From: JASHVB01 sp963780805
Lineage (GTDB): Bacteria > Pseudomonadota > Alphaproteobacteria > Acetobacterales > Acetobacteraceae
Length of the DNA stretch: 64,000 nucleotides
Assembly: GCA_963780805.1 (NCBI GenBank)
Contig: CAWADP010000010.1
Coordinates: forward strand, 248,001 to 312,000
Direction: 5' to 3'
The position numbers and the translations under genes were made by a program. The notes beneath the pieces are model-generated. The model was given only the letters and a program-made list of their open reading frames with translations, searched no databases and had not been told where the DNA came from. Below are positions 36,882 through 44,061 of the stretch, one piece after another; position 1 is the first letter of the stretch, and every line of letters begins with the position of its first letter.

Positions 36882-36907
36882 CGGCAAGGTCTTGCACCTA
36901 GCATCGC
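36882..36907 (+). promoter_or_regulatory. Shared GCAAGGTCTTG upstream element, copy 2
   Basis: CGGCAAGGTCTTGCACCTA, continuing GCATCGC, matches copy 1 and ends three bases before the receptor's start codon. If both are operators, YfiR-like and receptor genes would be co-regulated. Confidence 0.5.
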
Positions 36908-36910
36908 GCC

Positions 36911-38977
36911 ATGAAGTTCTGCACTGCGACCGTGGCGGTCAGCCGGCATGCCGTTGCGTTCATTCTCCTTGTCCTACTGGCCATGCCGCGCATTTCGCCC
37001 CCCGCGCATGCCCAGTCGGTGGACTACGGCGCGCTGGAGCAATTGTTCGGCGAGCCCGTCACCACGTCAGTCACCGGCAAGCCGCAGCGTGCCGCCGACG
37101 CGCCTGCCAATGTCGAGATCATCACCCAGGACGACATCCGCCGTTCCGGCGCGACGACGATTCCCGACGTGCTGCGCTTCGTGACCGGCGTGGACGTGCG
37201 GGAGTACGGTCTCGCCAACGCGGAGGTCGGCATACGCGGCTACAACCAGGTGGCCGATCCGCATCTGATGGTGCTGGTGGACGGGCGGCAGGTCTACATG
37301 GTCGATTACGGCCGCATCGCCTGGGCCACGATTCCCGTGCAGCTCGACGAGATTCGCCAAATCGAGGTGATCAAGGGGCCCAATTCCGCGCTCTATGGCT
37401 TCAACGCGGTCAGCGGCGTTATCAACATCATCACCTATGATCCACTGCATGACCCGGTCAATGTCGCGACCGCGCGTGCCGGCAACCTCGACTATCTCGG
37501 CGGGTCCGCGGTCGGAACCGGGCGGATCGGCGACACGGCCGGGCTGCGCGTATCGATCGGCGGCTTCGAGTCGCACGACTTTCCATCGGGTCCACTCGGC
37601 CCGGATGACAGCGAGTCCCGCCATCCGCCGTCCACCGGAACGTTCAACGCGACCGGCCGCTGGCAGGTTGCCTCGGGCACCCAACTGTTCGCCGATGCCA
37701 GTGTCGGCAATACGCGTATCGCCCAACTGGAGCCGTCCGGTGGTTACGACACCCAGCGTCTGGTCACCGATTCAGTCCGCGTGGGGGTCGAGTCGGAAAC
37801 ACGATGGGGCTTGCTCGGTCTGTCAGCATACACCAACCAGGCGAACATAGCGCTCGAGGGCGTGGACGAGGATGTGCCCAGAACCTGGGGCGAATATCAA
37901 ACCACCTATGTGGTGCAGGCCGACGACCTGGTGAAGCTGAGCCCCGCGCACACGTTGCGCTTTGGCCTGGAATACCGCGAGAACGGCGATGACTCGGGCG
38001 ATCTGATGGAGGGCACGATCAGTAACGCGATCTATGCCGCCAGCCTGATGTGGGACTGGCAGGCGCTGCCGGCCGTGACACTGACGAACGCGGTGCGCGT
38101 GGACTACATGCGGCTGCATTATTCCGGCAACCTGCTGCCGTTCACCGGCCTCACCGAGTCGCAATACAGCAACACAACGCTCACCGCCCCGAGCTTCAAT
38201 TCCGGCGTGGTTTGGAACGCCACGCAAGCCGATACGTTCCGCGCAACCATCGCCCGCGGCGTGCAACTGCCGACCCTGTTGCAATATGGGCTGCAGGTGC
38301 CGTTCGGCGTATTCGGGCCGCTGGCCTTTTTCGGTGTGCCTGATTTGCGTCCGTCGATCATCTGGAACGCCGAGCTCGATTACGACCGCCGGTTGCCGAT
38401 GCTGGATTCGACCTTGCGAATCGCGCTGTTCGACACGCGGATCGACGACATCATTGCCTGGCCTTTCGGCGCCCCGATCAGCCTTGTTGGTCCGGGGGTG
38501 CCGACCTCCTTGTCGGCCAATGTCGGCTATAGCACCGCGGTGGGAACCGAACTCGGCATCAAGGGTCACAACCAGGCGGGCTTCCGCTGGAACCTTAGCT
38601 ACGCGGTCACCGCCACCACCGATCATACCGTGCTCAACGACATGCCGCCGACGTTGAGCATCGTGGAGTACGGACACAGCACGCCGAATAACGTGGTGAT
38701 TGGCGGCTTCGACTATAGCCGTGGCAAGTGGGAGGTCGATATGCTGGGACGTTGGCAATCGAGCTATCTCGACTTCCGATTCAACGCCAATCGCACTGTC
38801 GTACAGCCGATCGACATCGACAGCTACGTGACGCTGACCGCTCGCATCGGCTATCGGCTGACCGACAACCTGTCGCTGGCGCTCACCGCGCAGCAGTTCA
38901 ACCAGTCCCAGTTGATCGAGACCGCCGGGCCGCCGGTGGAGCAGCGGGTGATCGCGAGCGTGACGGTGCGGCTTTGA
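36911..38977 (+). CDS. TonB-dependent outer-membrane receptor
   Basis: This 688-residue protein has a signal peptide (residues about 1-35, cleaved after AHAQ), a plug domain (about 45-165, with NVEIITQDDIRRSGATTIPDVLRFV and VEVIKGPNSALYG-type IEVIKGPNSALYGFNAVSGVINI) and a beta-barrel ending ...ASVTVRL. It imports a substrate such as a siderophore, cobalamin or glycan across the outer membrane. A TonB box could be near the N-terminus but is not distinct. No Fur box or transport partners are adjacent. The final codons are part of a direct repeat (see below). Confidence 0.9.
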   Translation: MKFCTATVAVSRHAVAFILLVLLAMPRISPPAHAQSVDYGALEQLFGEPVTTSVTGKPQRAADAPANVEIITQDDIRRSGATTIPDVLRFVTGVDVREYGLANAEVGIRGYNQVADPHLMVLVDGRQVYMVDYGRIAWATIPVQLDEIRQIEVIKGPNSALYGFNAVSGVINIITYDPLHDPVNVATARAGNLDYLGGSAVGTGRIGDTAGLRVSIGGFESHDFPSGPLGPDDSESRHPPSTGTFNATGRWQVASGTQLFADASVGNTRIAQLEPSGGYDTQRLVTDSVRVGVESETRWGLLGLSAYTNQANIALEGVDEDVPRTWGEYQTTYVVQADDLVKLSPAHTLRFGLEYRENGDDSGDLMEGTISNAIYAASLMWDWQALPAVTLTNAVRVDYMRLHYSGNLLPFTGLTESQYSNTTLTAPSFNSGVVWNATQADTFRATIARGVQLPTLLQYGLQVPFGVFGPLAFFGVPDLRPSIIWNAELDYDRRLPMLDSTLRIALFDTRIDDIIAWPFGAPISLVGPGVPTSLSANVGYSTAVGTELGIKGHNQAGFRWNLSYAVTATTDHTVLNDMPPTLSIVEYGHSTPNNVVIGGFDYSRGKWEVDMLGRWQSSYLDFRFNANRTVVQPIDIDSYVTLTARIGYRLTDNLSLALTAQQFNQSQLIETAGPPVEQRVIASVTVRL

Positions 38978-38995
38978 ACGTGACGGTGCGGCTTT
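38959..38995 (+). repeat. 17-base direct repeat spanning the receptor stop codon
   Basis: CGTGACGGTGCGGCTTT occurs at 38959-38975 and again at 38979-38995, with the stop codon TGA between them. It looks like a recent duplication of the gene's 3' end. Confidence 0.8.
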
Positions 38996-39011
38996 CACGA
39001 GAACGTGGGCA

Positions 39012-39164
39012 ATGCGCATTTTCCAAACCATCCAGGGCGAGAAGATCATAGCTGCCGCTGGTGTTCCAGAAGTGGTGTACGCAAGAGGACGCGGTGACGG
39101 CGCGGGGCCGCCGGACATGGCGACGGACGACCGTGCCGGTTGCGCGACGATCCGGCCGCGGTCC
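39012..39164 (+). pseudogene. Short unexplained coding fragment
   Basis: An ATG at 39012 opens a 50-residue frame (MRIFQTIQGEKIIAAAGVPE, then VVYARGRGDGAGPP) ending at TGA, followed in another frame by DPAAVLKAGLAVLAGTNAETI. The residue patterns look protein-like but match no family I recognise. It may be a remnant of a gene with frameshift. The rest of the 357-base gap to the antitoxin is unassigned. Confidence 0.25.
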
Positions 39165-39334
39165 TGAAAGCGGGTCTCGCGGTGCTTGCCGGCACCAATG
39201 CCGAAACGATCGATCATGCTGCATTGGTGAACCAGGGACGCATCGACGTGAGCGAGCAAGGTCGCAGTCGTCTTGCCCCTTGCGACGCTGATCACTGCGT
39301 GCGAAGCCAGACAGTCTGGACTTAGGTCGCAATC

Positions 39335-39592
39335 ATGCACAAATGGCAATTGCAGGACGCCAAGAATCGCTTCAGCGAACTCGTCCGCCGCGCGCAGGCC
39401 GAGGGGCCGCAGACCGTGACCGTCCACGGCAAGCCCGCCGCCTTTGTGCTGTCCGCGGACGCCTACGCTGCGCTGACGAGGCCACTTCCGTCGCTGACCG
39501 ACTACCTGTTGTCGGGTCCCGCCTGGCCGGACGACCTGGTGGACCTGATCAATGACCGCGCCCGCGACACCGGCTGCGATCCTGACCTTTGA
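39335..39592 (+). CDS. Phd/YefM-family antitoxin
   Basis: This 85-residue protein is a type II antitoxin with WQLQDAKNRFSELVRRAQAEGPQTVTVHGKPAAFVLSADAY, the conserved N-terminal DNA-binding block of Phd/YefM. It represses its own operon and binds the toxin through the C-terminal tail. The companion toxin downstream is fragmentary, so the protein is probably an orphan antitoxin now. Confidence 0.9.
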   Translation: MHKWQLQDAKNRFSELVRRAQAEGPQTVTVHGKPAAFVLSADAYAALTRPLPSLTDYLLSGPAWPDDLVDLINDRARDTGCDPDL

Positions 39593-39597
39593 GCTAG

Positions 39598-39812
39598 TAT
39601 GCCGGAAAGCCGCGACCTGTAGTGATCGTACAGGATGACCGGTTCGATACGATGGACTCCGTCACCGTGTGCCCGCTCACCACCGAATACGGGTCCACGT
39701 CGGCCGCCTGGGGGCTGCGGACATGGCACGGGTAACTCGTGCGCTCGTCGTGTTCCCGGGTATTGCCGGGCCGGCCAACGGCCAATCGGAGCCGGACGCC
39801 GCTGCTCATTGA
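39598..39812 (+). pseudogene. Remnant of a MazF/CcdB-fold toxin
   Basis: Right after the antitoxin's stop codon, YAGKPRPVVIVQDDRF followed by DTMDSVTVCPLTTEYG is encoded, the typical N-terminal half of a MazF/PemK-type endoribonuclease without its usual beginning (no start codon, a TAG directly before). Further on, RVTRALVVFPGIAG, the usual C-terminal helix, appears in another frame. The middle is missing. The toxin should therefore be dead, leaving the antitoxin orphaned. Confidence 0.7.
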
Positions 39813-39867
39813 CAACGCGCGCCCCTCGCTCCTACCCCGCCCCGCCTTCTGGGAACACCCCGCCGCC

Positions 39868-40794
39868 ATGCCTCGCCGCAAGCCGCGCGGCCGTCCGCTC
39901 GACGGCTGGCTGATCATCGACAAGCCGCCGGGCCTCACCAGCACCGACGTGGTCAACCGCGTCCGGCGCGCGTTCGACGCGCAGAAGGCCGGCCACGGCG
40001 GTACGCTCGATCCTCTCGCCACCGGCGTGTTGCCCATCGCCTTCGGTGCCGCCACCAAGACCGTCCCCTACGTCATGGACGGCACCAAACTCTACCGCTT
40101 CACCCTGAGGTTCGGTGAAGCCCGCGACACCGACGACGCCGACGGCCGGGTCACTGCCACCACCGATGCCCGCCCCAGCGACGCCCAGATCGCAGCGGCC
40201 CTGCCCGAATTCCGCGGCGACATCATGCAAACCCCGCCCGCCTTCTCCGCGGTGAAGGTAGCGGGCGAACGCGCCTACGACATGGCCCGTGAGGGCCGCG
40301 CGCCCGTCCTGGAACCCCGGCCCGCTCGCGTCGATCGCTTCGACCTGATCGACCGCCCGGACCTGGACCGCGCGGTGTTCGAGGTCGCCTCCGGAAAGGG
40401 CGTCTACATGCGCAGCCTGGCGCGAGACCTGGCGATCGCCTGTGGCACGCTCGGCCATGTCGAGACCCTGCGCCGCCTGCGCGTCGGCCCCTTCGCCGAG
40501 GCGCAGGCCATCGCCCTGGACAAAATCCGCTCCGACAGCGATCCCGCCCCCGCCTCACCGGACCTGCTGCTTCCGGTCGTGACCGCGCTGGCCGACATCC
40601 CGGCGCTGGCCCTGACCGAAGCGGAGGCCAGCGACCTGCGGCATGGCCAGGCCATCAGCCTCGTCACGCTCATGGGCCGCATCCCGGGCAGCGGCAACCC
40701 CGATGGCGGGCTGGTGCGCGCCATGGCGGGGGGCCGCGTGGTCGGGCTGGCCCGCCTGGAAGACGGACTGCTGAAGCCCGAGCGGGTGCTGTAG
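39868..40794 (+). CDS. truB: tRNA pseudouridine(55) synthase
   Basis: This 308-residue enzyme makes pseudouridine-55 in the T-loop of tRNAs. The catalytic aspartate is Asp48 in HGGTLDPLATGVL, with DKPPGLTSTDVV at the N-terminus and later AFSAVKVAGERAYDMAREG and VYMRSLARDLA. The ATG at 39868 has little ribosome site. In most alphaproteobacteria truB is followed directly by rpsO; here 2.6 kb of inserted material separates them. The C-terminal 90 codons are duplicated at 42990. Confidence 0.95.
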   Translation: MPRRKPRGRPLDGWLIIDKPPGLTSTDVVNRVRRAFDAQKAGHGGTLDPLATGVLPIAFGAATKTVPYVMDGTKLYRFTLRFGEARDTDDADGRVTATTDARPSDAQIAAALPEFRGDIMQTPPAFSAVKVAGERAYDMAREGRAPVLEPRPARVDRFDLIDRPDLDRAVFEVASGKGVYMRSLARDLAIACGTLGHVETLRRLRVGPFAEAQAIALDKIRSDSDPAPASPDLLLPVVTALADIPALALTEAEASDLRHGQAISLVTLMGRIPGSGNPDGGLVRAMAGGRVVGLARLEDGLLKPERVL

Positions 40795-40974
40795 CCAACC
40801 CCGCGAAGTGCTTCTGCGGGACCGCCTCGAACATGGCGGCCTCGCAGACGTTTCTCGGGGCGGCACCCGGCTACCCAGAACGTGATCGCCAAAACCTTCG
40901 AGGACGGGTGGCACCTGGCTGCGTCCTGCATTCCATGGCTGGCGATCCTCGAGGCCCGGATCGTACAATCGATT

Positions 40975-41010
40975 GTCCCGGCGACTGTCCCGGCGACTGT
41001 CCCGGCGCAG
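40975..41010 (+). repeat. 12-base tandem repeat (GTCCCGGCGACT) x3
   Basis: Three copies of GTCCCGGCGACT (the last ending CAG) stand 100 bases upstream of the FAD oxidoreductase gene, in the inserted segment. Confidence 0.8.
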
Positions 41011-41109
41011 TCCTCCCCTTCGGCCGCCCGGCGGCCCTTCTGCGGCGATCGGCGGACCCGCGGCAGTTACGAAGGCATCCAGGACGATACTGCCAGGCAG
41101 GAGGCGACG

Positions 41110-42495
41110 ATGGCGGCCTATGACGCGATTATCATCGGAACCGGGCAGGCCGGTCCCCCGCTCGCGCGACGAATTGCGGGCCTGGGCATGAAAGTCGCCG
41201 TTGTCGAGCGCGGCCGCTTCGGCGGCACCTGCGTCAACACCGGCTGCACACCCACGAAAACGCTGGTCGCAAGCGCCTATGCGGCACATACGGCCCGTCG
41301 CGGTGCCGACTATGGATTCAGTGCCGGCGAAGTCAGGGTTGACATGAAACGTGTCAAAGCGCGCAAGGACCATGTCGTCGGTCTCTCCAATCAAGGCGTC
41401 GAGCGATCCCTCAAGAACCTGGAGAACTGTCGAGTTTATGAAGCCCATGCACGTTTTGTGTCGCCGCGCGAAGTGCAGGTCGGCACCGAGGTTTTGACGT
41501 CCGACCGGATCTTCATCAATGTCGGTGGCCGTGCGGCTGTGCCCGATATCCCGGGCCTGAACCAGGTCGATTACCTGACCAACAGTTCGATGATGGACAT
41601 CGACTTCCTGCCGCGACATTTGTTAGTGCTCGGCGGCAGCTATATCGGCCTGGAATTCGGCCAAATGTATCGGCGGTTTGGCAGCGAGGTCACTGTTGTC
41701 GAGATCGGGCCACGCCTGGTACCGCGCGAAGACGAAGACGTGTCGGAGGCGATCGCCGGAATTCTGGCGCGGGAAGGTGTCGCTGTCCATCTGGCTGCGA
41801 AATGCCTCCATGTCGAGAAGCCAGGCAGCGACATCGTCATGACGATCGATTGCGGCGGCACTTCGCAACTCCACGGATCGCACCTGCTCATCGCGACGGG
41901 GCGCCGGCCCAACACGGATGATCTCGGTCTCGAACGCGCAGGCGTCAAGCAAGATGGACGCGGATATATCATTGTGGACGACGAACTGCGTACCAGCGTT
42001 CCTGGCATCTGGGCGCTCGGCGACTGCAACGGGCGCGGTGCCTTCACCCACACATCCTGGAACGACTTCGAGATCGTCGCCGCCAATCTGTTCGATGGCG
42101 ATCACAGGCGGGTGACCGATCGCATTTCCGCCTATGCCCTGTACATCGATCCGCCTCTGGGCCGAGCCGGCATGACCGAGGCGGAAGTCCGAAAGAGCGG
42201 TCGTCCCGCGCTTATCGGCAAAATTGCCATGGAAGATGTGTCTCGTGCGTTCGAGAAGGGCGAGACCGAGGGCTTCATGAAGATACTGGTCGACAAGGAG
42301 AGCGAGGACATTCTGGGCGCGTCGTTCCTGGGCGTGAGCGGCGACGAGGTGATCCACTGTGTGCTCAACTCCATGTACGCGAAGGCGCCCTACACGTTGC
42401 TTAAGCGTGCCATGCATATCCATCCCACAGTCGCAGAATTCATACCCACCATCCTGGACGAGCTCGCGCCGCTACCCGAATCGGTAGCGGAATAG
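41110..42495 (+). CDS. FAD-dependent pyridine nucleotide-disulfide oxidoreductase (mercuric reductase-like)
   Basis: This 461-residue protein is a class I flavoprotein disulfide reductase. FAD binding is by IIIGTGQAGPPLARR, and the redox-active pair is Cys41 and Cys46 (GGTCVNTGCTPTKT). The NAD(P) site is LVLGGSYIGLEFGQMYRRFG, the central domain ends in ALGDCNGRGAFTHT, and the dimer interface histidine is in HIHPTVAEFIPT. Proteins of this type include dihydrolipoamide dehydrogenase and mercuric reductase. The N-terminal metal-binding domain and the C-terminal cysteines of true MerA are absent, so mercury reduction is not predicted. A start near 41110 follows GGAGGCGACG. It sits inside the insertion in truB-rpsO. 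Confidence 0.85.
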   Translation: MAAYDAIIIGTGQAGPPLARRIAGLGMKVAVVERGRFGGTCVNTGCTPTKTLVASAYAAHTARRGADYGFSAGEVRVDMKRVKARKDHVVGLSNQGVERSLKNLENCRVYEAHARFVSPREVQVGTEVLTSDRIFINVGGRAAVPDIPGLNQVDYLTNSSMMDIDFLPRHLLVLGGSYIGLEFGQMYRRFGSEVTVVEIGPRLVPREDEDVSEAIAGILAREGVAVHLAAKCLHVEKPGSDIVMTIDCGGTSQLHGSHLLIATGRRPNTDDLGLERAGVKQDGRGYIIVDDELRTSVPGIWALGDCNGRGAFTHTSWNDFEIVAANLFDGDHRRVTDRISAYALYIDPPLGRAGMTEAEVRKSGRPALIGKIAMEDVSRAFEKGETEGFMKILVDKESEDILGASFLGVSGDEVIHCVLNSMYAKAPYTLLKRAMHIHPTVAEFIPTILDELAPLPESVAE

Positions 42496-42838
42496 CCAGC
42501 AGCAGTAATGGGCCTCGAAATGCTGTCATTCGCGGGGTGCCGCATGGCGGTGCGGGCGGCTGTTGATATTTCCAGGTTGAAAGGTCTCGAAGCGAGCTCG
42601 AATGAAGCAGGTGATCGCTGATCATGCCGGTCATTGCGCTGGTCTGCGACCGCGGCGTTACTCAGCAGTCACCTCACGCACACTCGGTTGCAAACCGATC
42701 AGTTGCTCTACCGGCCATTGGCCGCTGGCGCCGCAGCCGTGGGCCGGCTGATATGCTGTCCGCGTTAGAGGAGAGGCGAGGCCCGACTGGATGTCCGCCA
42801 CGGGCACATCAGACGGTCTCATTGCGGGACTCTCAAGC

Positions 42839-42890
42839 GGCCAGGCGGCCATACCAGCCCGGCCAGGCGGCCACACCAGCCGGACAGGCG
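42839..42890 (+). repeat. Degenerate tandem repeat (GGCCAGGCGGCCACACCAGC)
   Basis: About 2.5 copies of a unit near GGCCAGGCGGCCACACCAGC lie upstream of the truB remnant, in the 909-base gap between the oxidoreductase and rpsO. They look like slippage products in a repeat-rich junction. Confidence 0.5.
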
Positions 42891-42989
42891 GTCCGGTGAA
42901 GCGGAGCATGGCCCGGCCGCTCCAAATTGGCCTGCCATTGCGGGGCCTGACCAGGCCGCAGATCACTCAGGTAATCCCAGGCCCGGCCA

Positions 42990-43328
42990 AGCCTTCCGCC
43001 GCCTGCGCATTGGCCCTTCGCCAGGGGCGGGGGTGGGCGGGGGCCATCCCCCTGGACAAAATCCGCGTGACCAGCGATACCGCCCTCGCCTCACCGGACC
43101 TGCTGCTTCCGGTCGTGACCGCGCTGGCCGACATCCCGGCGCTGGCCCTGACCGAAGCGGAGGCCGGCGACCTGCGGCACGGCGAGGCGATCAGCCTCGG
43201 CACGGTCACGGGCCGCATTCCAGGCAGCACCAACCCCGATGGCGGGTTGGTGCGCGCCATGGCGGGGGGCCGCGTGGTCGGGCTGGCCCGTCTGCAAGAC
43301 GGACTGCTGAAGCCTGAGCGGGTGCTGT
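42990..43328 (+). pseudogene. Partial duplicate of the truB 3' end
   Basis: From 43090 to 43328 the sequence is about 90% identical (by eye) to 40551-40791 of truB, encoding ASPDLLLPVVTALADIPALA through GLLKPERVL. Weaker similarity extends back to about 42990 (CCGCCTGCGCATTGGCCCTTCGCC, like truB near 40474). The copy lacks a start and the N-terminal domain and is interrupted by an in-frame Pro-rich tail. It is a remnant, not a gene. Confidence 0.88.
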
Positions 43329-43404
43329 CGCCCGCATCCGCGCGCGTCTTTCCGCAACCCAGACCCTCGGGCCACGCCCCAGGGTGAGCCCGGAGACCAG
43401 CACG

Positions 43405-43674
43405 ATGTCGATTACCGCGGAGCGCCGCACGACGCTCATTGGCGAATACGCCACCGCCCCCACTGACACTGGCAGCCCGGAAGTGCAGGTCGCCCTGCTA
43501 TCCGAGCGAATTGGCAACCTGACGGGGCATTTGAAGACCCACGCGAAGGATTTCCATTCGCGCCGCGGTCTGCTCATGCTGGTCGGCCGGCGCCGACGGC
43601 TGCTGGACTACCTGAAGGCCAAGGACAGTGCCCGCTACGAGTCGCTGATCGGCCGGCTGAACCTGCGGCGCTAA
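43405..43674 (+). CDS. rpsO: 30S ribosomal protein S15
   Basis: This 89-residue protein binds 16S rRNA early in 30S assembly. All typical S15 features are present: TAERRTTLIGEYATAPTDTG, SPEVQVALLSERIGNLTGHLK, HAKDFHSRRGLLMLVGRRRRLLDYL and the YESLIGRLNLRR end. The start at 43405 lies just downstream of the truB remnant; promoter signals must lie in that repeat-rich stretch. It should be co-expressed with pnp as in other proteobacteria. Confidence 0.97.
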   Translation: MSITAERRTTLIGEYATAPTDTGSPEVQVALLSERIGNLTGHLKTHAKDFHSRRGLLMLVGRRRRLLDYLKAKDSARYESLIGRLNLRR

Positions 43675-43680
43675 AGAAAA

Positions 43681-43710
43681 CTCCCCCAGCCCCCCGCAAG
43701 GGGAGGGGAG
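43681..43710. repeat. CTCCCC...GGGGAG hairpin repeat after rpsO
   Basis: CTCCCCCAGCCCCCCGCAAG, then GGGAGGGGAG, folds into a G/C hairpin, related to elements at 12290, 50069 and 53280. No T-run follows. The remainder of the 387-base rpsO-pnp gap has no gene; it would hold a pnp leader, possibly an RNase III site. Confidence 0.6.
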
Positions 43711-44061
43711 ACACTGGATTCTTGCGGAAATAGCCGACCCTTGCCCCTATATGGCAGGAAGCCGGCACCGACCCCCGACCCATGGTGGGACGGGGCAACG
43801 CCATGGAGGCGGGCTGGACGCCTCCCAACGCCGCGATACGCGGCGGACCGATAGACCGCCGATCCGGTGCAATCCCAAATGGTGTGGGAACCGCGACGGC
43901 GTTTCCGGCCACATGGCCGCGGCTGCGCCCAGCCATTGAGCCCCCGGCGCAGCCCCCTCCATGCGACCCGAGACGCCGCCTCCCGCCCCGCAAAGGAGCC
44001 AGGCCAGGATCGTCCGGAATTGCTGTCCGCCGATGCCGCGCATCTGTGTAAGGACGCATGA

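Noticed and set aside
40882..41109. N-terminal extension of the FAD oxidoreductase (76 residues)
   Set aside because: It covers tandem repeats and low-complexity sequence; the FAD-binding domain begins at the ATG at 41110.
41110..42495. Mercury-resistance operon
   Set aside because: The enzyme has no MerA C-terminal cysteine pair or metal-binding domain and no merR/merT/merP are nearby.
42690..42740. Functional tRNA gene (Cys or Ala)
   Set aside because: Only a D-arm-like and anticodon-like part are present; there is no T-arm (no GGTTC) and the acceptor stem does not pair.
43405..43674. rpsO as fusion with the truB remnant
   Set aside because: The truB copy is in a frame separated from rpsO; S15 has its own start and full length.
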